Assembly (NCBI GenBank): GCA_903821875.1
Contig: CAIJMU010000146.1
Coordinates: 62,001-126,000, forward strand
DNA length: 64,000 nucleotides
DNA from: an uncultured Spirochaetota bacterium
GTDB lineage: Bacteria > Spirochaetota > Spirochaetia > Treponematales > Rectinemataceae
Reading direction: 5' to 3'
The notes under the pieces were generated by a model. It ran no database searches. It was not told the DNA's origin and saw only the letters and a list, made by a program, of their open reading frames with translations. The stretch's first letter is position 1. Every line of letters starts with the position of its first letter. The translations under genes and the position numbers were made by a program. This document shows positions 26,803-33,402 of the stretch, one piece after another.

Positions 26803-27933
26803 CTAGAGCGCCTGCCACGCGCGAACGAGAGTTCGCATGTCTTCAAGAGAGTGGTTCAGCATCTCACCCGCGCGGCTGATAGAAATGAGCTCCTTGTCAT
26901 ACGCATCCCGTACGAGCCGAGCGAAGCGATCCTCGACGAGGTCGCTGGTGTCAAGCTCCTGGGGATCATCGGTGGCGACGGGGTCCTGAATAGCCTCAGG
27001 CTCATAATGAGCCTTCAGATCGTGCTTATAGAGAAGTGCATAGGCACTTCTGAACTCCGCAATCAGTGGCCGGTCTCTGAGTTCCGGGTAAAGCTGCATG
27101 AGCCTAACCAAGACAGTCATATAGCTAACCTTGTATCTCTTCTTGACGTGAAGTACTCGATCAACCCAATGCAAACCCTTGGATTCCTCCCACTCCTTGA
27201 GGAGCCCCTCATTAGGGATAAGGAACACACCGGCGAAAGAGTTGGCTGCGAGCTCCTCGTTGGCATCCTCAATGTCCCTAGCCGCATCATAAGAGCTTTT
27301 GTGCAAAATGAGGTGTCCAAGCTCATGAGCAATAGTGAAGATCTGACGCTCTACAGAGATGCCGGGCTCGGCATTGACGACGATCGCAGGGCCTCCGTCG
27401 TCTTCTCCGACTGAAAGACCAAAGGTCTTCTTAAACCCAAAAGCCCTAAGTCGAAGCTTGATTCCAGCTTTCTCCATCAGCGCAGAAATGTCGTAGATCG
27501 GATCGTCTGCAACAACTTCGAGTTTCTTCCTTACTGCAAGAGCAGCCTTGCTTGGATCGTCTTCCCTGATGTCTGCAAGCTCAAAGGGGCGCTTATCCCC
27601 GAGAGACTTTTCGAGGAACTGGTAATCCGATAGCCAGATTGCAGTGTCATGGCGTAGCTGGTCCCGCTCTGCCTTCTCTCGACCACTCAAGGTCTTCCCA
27701 GTACGGAAGCGAAGGGACTGTAGCTGGGGAGCGTCCGCGAGTAAATCCTGAAACGGTACAGCAAGAGCTTCGGAAAGCTTAATCAAGGTCGAGGACTTAG
27801 GTTCGGCTTTACCATTGAGGAGATTCGACAAGGCAGCGGTTCCCATTCCCATCTTCGCGGAGAGCTGAGGAATGGTCAGTCCGCGTATTTTCATATGGCG
27901 GCGTACATTGTCGCCGATATCTTGGATTCCCAT
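26803..27933 (-). CDS. Xre HTH-ImmA/IrrE metallopeptidase (antitoxin/regulator)
   Basis: 376 aa; AAGGAG precedes the ATG. Residues 1-70 are a Cro/C1-type HTH (LTIPQLSAKMGMGTAALSNL). The centre is a COG2856/ImmA zinc peptidase with HELGH at 203-207 and the downstream E-E-L-A-A-N-S-F-A helix supplying the third ligand. Proteins of this build repress their own promoter and can be cleaved or can cleave a partner upon DNA damage. Here it precedes the PIN gene with almost no gap, so antitoxin is the natural reading. Its promoter is overlapped by an inverted repeat, consistent with autorepression. Confidence 0.88.
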   Translation of the reverse strand: MGIQDIGDNVRRHMKIRGLTIPQLSAKMGMGTAALSNLLNGKAEPKSSTLIKLSEALAVPFQDLLADAPQLQSLRFRTGKTLSGREKAERDQLRHDTAIWLSDYQFLEKSLGDKRPFELADIREDDPSKAALAVRKKLEVVADDPIYDISALMEKAGIKLRLRAFGFKKTFGLSVGEDDGGPAIVVNAEPGISVERQIFTIAHELGHLILHKSSYDAARDIEDANEELAANSFAGVFLIPNEGLLKEWEESKGLHWVDRVLHVKKRYKVSYMTVLVRLMQLYPELRDRPLIAEFRSAYALLYKHDLKAHYEPEAIQDPVATDDPQELDTSDLVEDRFARLVRDAYDKELISISRAGEMLNHSLEDMRTLVRAWQAL

Positions 27934-27950
27934 AGGGCACTCCTTCCTCT

Positions 27951-27986
27951 ATTGCAAATGTACTACACTATGTGTTATTATGCAAT
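27951..27986 (-). promoter_or_regulatory. Promoter and candidate operator of the Xre-ImmA/PIN pair
   Basis: Read on the minus strand: TTGCAT, 17 nt, TACATT, a good sigma-70 promoter. It is bracketed by ATTGCA (27951-27956) and TGCAAT (27981-27986), with ACAC-ATAG-TGT in the middle. The symmetry suits autorepression by the Xre protein. Confidence 0.6.
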
Positions 27987-28133
27987 CAGTAAAAACAAAT
28001 AGTCTGCAATGTGCCATAGACGGAATGGGCGCAAAGCAGTACTTTGTAAGGGACGATGACTACTATGGGTGGTGGTACACACATGTTGACAACCATACCT
28101 TGTGGTCAATAAGCTGCCGGGTGGAAATAATAA

Positions 28134-28223
28134 CGGCCCATGGATCTTGAACATCCACAGGCCGCTTGCCGCTGATCCGCATGGATCGGTGATCCCACGG
28201 AAGGAGCGATGCTTTGGTAAGCA
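28134..28223 (+). other. Hairpin-rich intergenic stretch
   Basis: Between the toxin-antitoxin promoter and the DUF2188 gene (27987-28392) I see no convincing gene. The stretch holds a nested hairpin CGGCC..TGGAT / ATCCA..GGCCG (28134-28164), GATCC/GGATC (28174-28187) and TGCTT/AAGCA (28210-28223). A short frame at 28022-28150 has no good start. It could hold a structured leader, but short stems also arise by chance. Confidence 0.3.
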
Positions 28224-28392
28224 AGGTAAGTATTAGCCCAGATCCTCAACCTCGTCAACATCGCCCCTCCGTATACCGGGGGTGGCATATGGTCACGTAA
28301 CCCTCACAGTCCTAATCCCTACTCAGGTTTCGGCACCGCCGAAGATCATCTCAGCTGGAGCATGCCCTGCATGCAAGGAAGGAAGGATAACT

Positions 28393-28635
28393 ATGTCCAA
28401 GCCACATGATCGAATCGTATACATGACGCCCGCAGGATGGGCGAACAAGAGGAATGGAGCGGAGCGCGCCGAAGGAATTTACCCGACACAGCGTGAAGCA
28501 GCCGAGGCCGCTCGCCAGAATCTACAGAACTCTGGTGGCGGTGAACTCACCATTCAGGGAGTGAACGGACGCTTCAGGGACAAGGATACCGTTGCGCCAG
28601 GCAACGATCCTTGCCCGCCGAAGGACAAGCGGTAG
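28393..28635 (+). CDS. DUF2188 family small protein
   Basis: 80 aa; GGAAGGATAACT precedes the ATG at 28393. The pattern I-V-Y-M-T-P-A-G-W-A-N-K-R-N-G, then TQREAAEAARQNL and GGGELTIQGVNGRFRDKDT is that of DUF2188, a small beta-alpha-beta domain of unknown function often written as repeats, in which a sequence is asked to act on its own reversed index. No catalytic residues are known. It lies 99 nt ahead of the ubiquitin-like operon, separated by three hairpins, and may or may not share its transcript. Confidence 0.75.
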   Translation: MSKPHDRIVYMTPAGWANKRNGAERAEGIYPTQREAAEAARQNLQNSGGGELTIQGVNGRFRDKDTVAPGNDPCPPKDKR

Positions 28636-28642
28636 GACACAA

Positions 28643-28721
28643 CTTCTGCCGCTTCGGAAGAAGTGGCAGAAGCACTCGTGGCTGTTGCCACGAACAAGTA
28701 ATGACTCGCAGTAATCTGCGA
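28643..28721 (+). promoter_or_regulatory. Three tandem hairpins in the leader of the ubiquitin-like operon
   Basis: Hairpin 1 (28643-28672): CTTCTGCC-G-CTTC, loop GGAA, GAAG-T-GGCAGAAG, a 13-pair stem with one G-U and a GNRA-type tetraloop. Hairpin 2 (28676-28693): TCGTGGC / GCCACGA. Hairpin 3 (28706-28721): TCGCAG / CTGCGA, ending just before the GGAG ribosome-binding site of the Ubl gene. None is followed by a U-run, so they do not look like simple terminators. Confidence 0.6.
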
Positions 28722-28734
28722 TAGGAGTACCACT

Positions 28735-29049
28735 ATGCAAGAGAACCAAGACATTGAGCAGATCATCGATATTGAGACCTTCGCGAAGGAAGGGAAGGAC
28801 ATCCCAACAGGGCCGAAGGTCCGATACCAGATCAGAATTGACGCCGAGCGCTTCATCTTGGAGGAGAGACGCCCGACCGGAAGAGAGCTGCTCATCAAAG
28901 CGGGGAAGAACCCGCCCGAAGGCTATCGCCTCGATCAAAAGCTCCATGGAGGTGTGACGAAGAAAATAGAGCTCGATGAAGAAGTCGATCTCGCAACTCC
29001 TGGGGTTGAGAGGTTCATCACGCTTCCCCTTGACCCCACGGAGGGCTGA
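28735..29049 (+). CDS. Ubiquitin-like protein (single multiubiquitin-type beta-grasp domain)
   Basis: 104 aa; AGGAG precedes the ATG. After a 28-residue acidic tail comes one beta-grasp domain (VRYQIRIDAERFILEERRPT, GRELLIKAG, YRLDQKL, KKIELDEEVDL, ERFITLP) of the type found in prokaryotic multiubiquitin proteins. It ends exactly in Glu-Gly, so the C-terminal glycine needed for adenylation is already exposed without processing. The E2 gene starts 2 nt later. It would be the modifier attached to targets by the E2/E1 pair downstream. Most relatives carry several domains; this one has a single copy. Confidence 0.82.
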   Translation: MQENQDIEQIIDIETFAKEGKDIPTGPKVRYQIRIDAERFILEERRPTGRELLIKAGKNPPEGYRLDQKLHGGVTKKIELDEEVDLATPGVERFITLPLDPTEG

Positions 29050-29051
29050 TC

Positions 29052-29480
29052 ATGGAAGAGGCGAGTCTCCGTCGTGTCTTTCCCTTGCTACTGGATGATA
29101 TAGAGTATCTGGATGCGCGGGGACTCGCCTGGGAAACGCTCTTCGAGGAGCCTTCTCGGTGGATTCTTGTACGGAATTTCCCAATCCCAGAAGGGTATAA
29201 CGTATCCTATGCCGACATTGCGATACTCCTCCCAGATTCATATCCGACAACACAGATAGACATGGCATACGTATTCCCTGCCCTTAGCCTTACTAGCGGT
29301 GCTGCCATCAACAACGTTGACGCCATTCAAGCGCTCGACAATCGTAGCTTCCAGCGTTGGTCTCGACATCGGACTCAATCTAATCCTTGGCGCCCTGGCC
29401 TAGACAATCTCGGAACTCATATCGAGCTAATTGAAGAGTGCTTCTTGAGGGAGACAACGAAAAATGGAAACACCAACTGA
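29052..29480 (+). CDS. E2-like ubiquitin-conjugating protein (prokaryotic E2 family E type)
   Basis: 142 aa. The sequence follows the prokaryotic E2-E pattern: WILVRNFPIPEGYN, ADIAILLPDSYPTTQIDMAY, then the SFQRWSRHR motif and NPWRPGLDNLGTHIELIEE helix. It sits between Ubl and E1 and overlaps the E1 start by 17 nt. The only cysteine is near the C-terminus, in the last helix, not at the usual E2 active-site position. The mechanism may therefore not use a canonical cysteine thioester, or this member may be a scaffold. Confidence 0.78.
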   Translation: MEEASLRRVFPLLLDDIEYLDARGLAWETLFEEPSRWILVRNFPIPEGYNVSYADIAILLPDSYPTTQIDMAYVFPALSLTSGAAINNVDAIQALDNRSFQRWSRHRTQSNPWRPGLDNLGTHIELIEECFLRETTKNGNTN

Positions 29481-30834
29481 ACCTATAGCTACCGCGCGTC
29501 TGCGGCTATCAGGACGTCAGCTAGCGCGCATACAGGATCTACTGACGTCCGCTCGCCTTGAGAAAAAGGCCATTATTGGCGTCTGCGGATCGACAACTAG
29601 GAAAGGGGAGGCAGGAGCTGATTTCGTTGCCTCCGTCCACGCTCTGTCAGAAGAGCTGAGCGACTTGGATAAAGAGCCCACCGATGAAATCCTCTGCTGG
29701 ATCGCTCAGAAGCAGAAGCGTTATCCTCTTCTGCCGATAGTGTTCCACCACGGCGGTGAACACGAAGCTGCACAGGCAAGGCGAGTTCTTGAAACCCTTA
29801 GTGGGGACAAATGCATGACTGGCATTGTCGTGCAGGTAGGCGCTAAAGGTGATATGGCAGGAATACTTGTGGACAATACTGAGGTCATGTTGCTAGATTC
29901 CCTAATTGTTGCAGGTCCTGACATCCTTGTTTGGTCACGTAATTCTGCCGCTGATGCCGAAGGCGATGACATCAGCCTCCGACTAGAACAGTCATTCGGT
30001 ACCAAGACAACTCGAATGCTATCGGGCTTGCGAGTGGGAGTTGTTGGCGTATCGGGAACCGGCAGCCCGGTGGCTGAGATGCTCTACCGCCTTGGCGTGA
30101 AGGAGATCACCCTTGTCGATGATGATTGTCTGGAAGAAAAGAATCTCGGGAGGATCTACAACTCGGCTCTTGCCGATGTAGGGAGATTCAAGGTTGATGT
30201 AATGGGCGAGGCCTTCGAGCGAAATGGTCTGCCAACTGCTATTCGAGTAATTAGCAAGAATACGTTTGATCAGGACGTAGTCAGGGAGCTGGCCCAATGC
30301 GACATCATATTCGGGTGCATGGACACACATTCCGGACGAAATCTGTTGAATAGGCTCTGCACATTCTATGTAATCCCCTATCTCGACCTTGGAGTAAAGC
30401 TGGAGGCAGATGGTCGGGGAGGAGTCTCGGCCGTCTGCGGGGCGGTACACTATTTGCAGCCTGATGGATCAACCCTTCTCAGTCGCAAGGCCATTAGCCT
30501 GGCTCAGATCGAAGCTGAGGATTTGAAGCGGACTGACCCCAATCGCTATGATGAACTCAGAAGGGAGAAGTACATCAAAGGCGTCCAAGAGGATCGACCA
30601 GCCGTCATATCGGTGAACACGATGGTCGCATCTATAGCAGTGAACGATTTCCTTGCACGGCTTCACCCCTATCGAAACAACCCCAATGCCGATATCGGTA
30701 GCATAGCAGTTAACCTGAGGGAACCTCTTCTGAGACCAGATGAAGAAGGTGATCCGGATGAAGGCATGGCAAAGTCCGTTGGACTCGGCGATATTCGCCC
30801 AATACTGGCTATGCCTTTCTTTGCCCACGGGTGA
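29464..30834 (+). CDS. ThiF/E1-like adenylyltransferase for the ubiquitin-like protein
   Basis: 456 aa. The C-terminal 270 residues are an E1/ThiF Rossmann domain: VGVVGVSGTGS near 191-201, D-D-D near 219-221, E-K-N-L-G-R (Arg230), G-R-F-K-V-D (Lys243) and F-G-C-M-D-T-H (Asp287), all residues that hold ATP and Mg. The first 180 residues are a separate domain with FHHGGEH near 94-100, possibly a degenerate JAB-like or inactive partner domain. It would adenylate the C-terminal glycine of the Ubl encoded two genes upstream. There is no CxxC zinc pair of the MoeB/ThiF type, which sets it apart from cofactor-sulfurylation E1s. Confidence 0.85.
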   Translation: METPTEPIATARLRLSGRQLARIQDLLTSARLEKKAIIGVCGSTTRKGEAGADFVASVHALSEELSDLDKEPTDEILCWIAQKQKRYPLLPIVFHHGGEHEAAQARRVLETLSGDKCMTGIVVQVGAKGDMAGILVDNTEVMLLDSLIVAGPDILVWSRNSAADAEGDDISLRLEQSFGTKTTRMLSGLRVGVVGVSGTGSPVAEMLYRLGVKEITLVDDDCLEEKNLGRIYNSALADVGRFKVDVMGEAFERNGLPTAIRVISKNTFDQDVVRELAQCDIIFGCMDTHSGRNLLNRLCTFYVIPYLDLGVKLEADGRGGVSAVCGAVHYLQPDGSTLLSRKAISLAQIEAEDLKRTDPNRYDELRREKYIKGVQEDRPAVISVNTMVASIAVNDFLARLHPYRNNPNADIGSIAVNLREPLLRPDEEGDPDEGMAKSVGLGDIRPILAMPFFAHG

Positions 30835-30838
30835 AGCG

Positions 30839-31174
30839 GTGAAGTCTCTACTGATTCGCCTCTGGCATGACCTCAGAAAGGTCGTGAAGCGGAAATACCG
30901 TGTCGTGTTCCTAGAGGATCTGCCGCCAGTTTTGACTGATCATACCGCCTACATAATCGGCGAAGGAGGCTACCGCTGGTACGTAGCCATGCTGTGTCCC
31001 TGCGGGTGCGAGGATATCGTCTACTTGAATCTCCGCACTGATGCACATCCATGTTGGCGAGCTACCTTTCTCAGGGGGACGATCTCGATTGAACCATCGA
31101 TATGGCGGCAGAAGGGATGCCGCTCTCATTTCTTTCTGCGAAAGGGCGAGGTTCAATGGTGCGAGAGACGTTGA
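30839..31174 (+). CDS. DUF6527 family protein of the ubiquitin-like operon
   Basis: 111 aa from a GTG at 30839, 4 nt after the E1 stop; a reading from 30740 would overlap E1 by about 95 nt without a ribosome-binding site. It has the DUF6527 hallmarks: MLCPCGCEDIVYLNL, HPCW, SIEPSIWRQKGCRSHFFLRKGEVQWC. The Cys/His pattern suggests a bound metal, and the invariant S-H-F segment a catalytic or binding role. It is the recurrent last gene of Ubl-E2-E1 operons of this kind, where a protease/deconjugase role has been proposed. Its stop is 25 nt from the convergent parB. Confidence 0.75.
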   Translation: MKSLLIRLWHDLRKVVKRKYRVVFLEDLPPVLTDHTAYIIGEGGYRWYVAMLCPCGCEDIVYLNLRTDAHPCWRATFLRGTISIEPSIWRQKGCRSHFFLRKGEVQWCERR

Positions 31175-31199
31175 TGCCGGGTATTGCGGACTATTGGTA

Positions 31200-32015
31200 T
31201 TACTTGTAGGCCTTTCTGAGAAGCTTAATGGCAGAACGAAGGATTACCCGCCTGGAAGTGTCAGGATCACGTTGCAGAAGCTCGTGAAGCAAGCCAACGG
31301 TGCGGAGTCCCTCAGTGTTCGCGACCTCGTCGGCTTTCTTGGCAACAGGGGAGAGGATCCTTTTCTTACCCAGCTGGTTTGAGCGCCTGGCCTTCGCGTC
31401 ATGTGCGGCCTGGTGGATCGTCTTTGCGCCTGAGCGGACAGCCGCGGCTTCATCGGGATCGGCGAGGACGGTCCGAGCACGCTCTACCTTGCGGGCTGAA
31501 ATGCCAATGGAGTCGGCAGTTATGGCCGCGGTCTTCGAGGCTTTACGATCGGTAGCGCCGTTTGGCGCTATCGTGGAGCGGAAGCCTTCTTGAGGCCGGT
31601 CAACGAGCTCGATGAGCCTGAGAAGCTCGGCATCAGACAGGTTGCGGCGGTCCCTCTGGGTGTGGACGGCGTACGCAAGAGCATCGGCCTCGGAGGCGAA
31701 GGTTTTCTCGTAGGCCGTGACGTGGAGGAGGCCGAGGGATTCGGCGGCGCGGACTCGGGTATAGCCGTCGATGAGGACTCGGGTGCCATCAGGTTTCTTC
31801 CAGATATTGACTGGCTTGGAGGGGTCGAAGCCATTGGCCTTCATGTCGGCGGTGATGGCCTCAAGGACCTCGGACTTGATCATGAAGAGGGAGGCGAAGG
31901 GCTCTGCCTTGGTTAGCTGGTCGAGGGAGAGCGTGACGCCGATAGCCTTATCGCCCGAGTTGTTGACTGAGGCTTTATCAGGACGTGTAGTCATCGTGAG
32001 CTTGGGCATGGTCAA
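31200..32015 (-). CDS. parB: ParB/RepB/Spo0J-type partition protein
   Basis: 271 aa. The N-terminal domain has the ParB fold (FMIKSEVLEAITADMKANGF, then VLIDGYTRVRAAESLGL, the G-x-x-R nucleotide-binding box) and a central HTH-containing region (NLSDAELLRLIEL, ADSIGISARKVERARTVL). It overlaps the parA stop by 4 nt. With ParA it would segregate or stabilise the element when circular, or act as a regulator. The classical GERRxR box is altered to G-Y-T-R-V-R. Confidence 0.85.
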   Translation of the reverse strand: MTMPKLTMTTRPDKASVNNSGDKAIGVTLSLDQLTKAEPFASLFMIKSEVLEAITADMKANGFDPSKPVNIWKKPDGTRVLIDGYTRVRAAESLGLLHVTAYEKTFASEADALAYAVHTQRDRRNLSDAELLRLIELVDRPQEGFRSTIAPNGATDRKASKTAAITADSIGISARKVERARTVLADPDEAAAVRSGAKTIHQAAHDAKARRSNQLGKKRILSPVAKKADEVANTEGLRTVGLLHELLQRDPDTSRRVILRSAIKLLRKAYK

Positions 32016-32770
32016 AACCTCCCTGAAAAGCGGTCAGCGCCACAGTAGGCGGCAAGGGAAGCGATGGCGGAATGGAGAGGGGCTTTGGCGGTTGAGGCGG
32101 TGATTGGTTCGCCCGTGTCGATGGAACGGCGGATGAGGGTTGTGTCGGGGATGGTGACTGGCGCGATGGTGTCGCTGAAGGCATCACGGAAGAGGGATTC
32201 GTATTGGTTGCGAAGGGAATCGGGGTTCTCGGAGCGCGCAGGCCTGTAAAAGTTGAAGAGGAGGCGCCAGGACGGGAGTTTGTCGGTTTCACGGCGAAGC
32301 TGGGACTGGAAGAAGAGAGCGCCCTTGAAATCGAACTGGGAGAAGGCGACCGGACTGAGGATGAGGTCGGCGGCATGGATGGCGTTCAGGACAAGGTTGT
32401 CGTAGGTCGGCGGGGTGTCGATGAAGATTAAGTCATGGGGAAGAGGCGTTGAGTCAAGAATGCACTTGAGCGTGCGTTCGCTAATGGCCCTGAGTTTCAC
32501 GAGATCGAGCGACGAGGCCAGGAGGTCTATGCCTGGGTAGTTTGAGGGGATGATGTTCTCGATGAGGTGTTCGGAATGGAGAGCCGTCGCGATGTTGTGC
32601 TGGTCAGCCTCGTCAGGCGAGTCTAGGTAGTAGGATGTGGCGCTGTTCTGGAGGTCGAGGTCGACGACGAGAACGCGATAACCAGCGGAAGCGGCGTAGT
32701 TGGCAGTGAGGATACAGATGGAGCTCTTGCCGGTGCCGCCTTTGACAGAGGAGAAGCAGACTGATTTCAT
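32012..32770 (-). CDS. parA: ParA-family ATPase
   Basis: 252 aa with a deviant Walker A K-G-G-T-G-K-S-S at residues 10-17, VVDLDLQNSAT (Walker A') and LIFIDTPPTYD (Walker B). It is a MinD/ParA cytoskeletal ATPase that binds DNA nonspecifically and moves ParB-bound DNA. There is no N-terminal HTH, so it does not repress its own promoter directly. First gene of the parAB pair. An upstream 322-bp gap is the natural place for a parS site. Confidence 0.9.
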   Translation of the reverse strand: MKSVCFSSVKGGTGKSSICILTANYAASAGYRVLVVDLDLQNSATSYYLDSPDEADQHNIATALHSEHLIENIIPSNYPGIDLLASSLDLVKLRAISERTLKCILDSTPLPHDLIFIDTPPTYDNLVLNAIHAADLILSPVAFSQFDFKGALFFQSQLRRETDKLPSWRLLFNFYRPARSENPDSLRNQYESLFRDAFSDTIAPVTIPDTTLIRRSIDTGEPITASTAKAPLHSAIASLAAYCGADRFSGRF

Positions 32771-33092
32771 GGGGTACCTCAGGGGGTGTGGGAGATGGGT
32801 TATTTATATGTAGACTTAGAAAGATCTACTGCGTAGGCGGACTTGGTAGTGTTTCTGAGGACTCACGGAAGAGAACGGAATCAGATGGCGAAGGGGCAGG
32901 TACATGCGAAGATACCGCCCGTGGCCACTGGCAGCATCTTATTCGCTGAGGAGATTGAACGTCGCCTGCTGTTGGCGATCGCTGGTTGATCCCGGTGGTC
33001 CTCTCGGGAAGGTGGCGATAGAACCCAACTCCTGGGCCTAATGTTTAGGCGGCTACTGCGCACCTCGTCCTCTTGCCCGTCAAAGCGGAGTG
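32771..33092. other. Gene-free stretch upstream of parA
   Basis: No supported gene. It contains a perfect 6-bp hairpin GCCTAA-TGT-TTAGGC (33036-33050) and TCCCG/CGGGA nearby. It probably holds the parAB promoter and may hold a ParB-binding site, but no repeated site is evident. Confidence 0.35.
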
Positions 33093-33380
33093 TCAATTCC
33101 GGAAGGTGGACGTATAGTCTCGATGAGTTTTGCGCTGTATCAACTTCGAGATGCGTATCAGATAGGACGCAATAATTCGTATGAAAGCTCGAAAACAGAG
33201 AAGAAGCCCACTGAGTACCGCGATGGCGATAAGATCGATCCATTTCAGTGCAATGCCAAATACGAGAGTCATGACTGCCACGGGGATCGTTACTTGGTAT
33301 ATACGCTTCGTGAAGTGCTCAAGGGCGATGTACTCGGAATCATAGGTGTGCAGAGCTGCCAGCTCTTCTTCCTTGATCAT
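33093..33380 (-). CDS. Small two-helix membrane protein
   Basis: 95 aa; GGAG precedes the ATG. Two hydrophobic segments (residues about 28-45 and 47-75: VTIPVAVMTLVFGIALKW and LIAIAVLSGLLLCFRAFIRII) are followed by a basic tail. No family recognised. It lies 22 nt after the DUF2779 gene in the same direction, third in a WYL > DUF2779 > membrane-protein series. Membrane effectors are common in defence loci, but nothing here proves that role. Confidence 0.55.
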   Translation of the reverse strand: MIKEEELAALHTYDSEYIALEHFTKRIYQVTIPVAVMTLVFGIALKWIDLIAIAVLSGLLLCFRAFIRIIASYLIRISKLIQRKTHRDYTSTFRN

Positions 33381-33402
33381 TCATTTCTCCATAGTTGCGA
33401 AA

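Noticed and set aside
27872-28150. 92-aa plus-strand frame upstream of DUF2188
   Set aside because: Its first half is antisense to the Xre-ImmA start and promoter; the remaining 41 aa have no ribosome-binding site.
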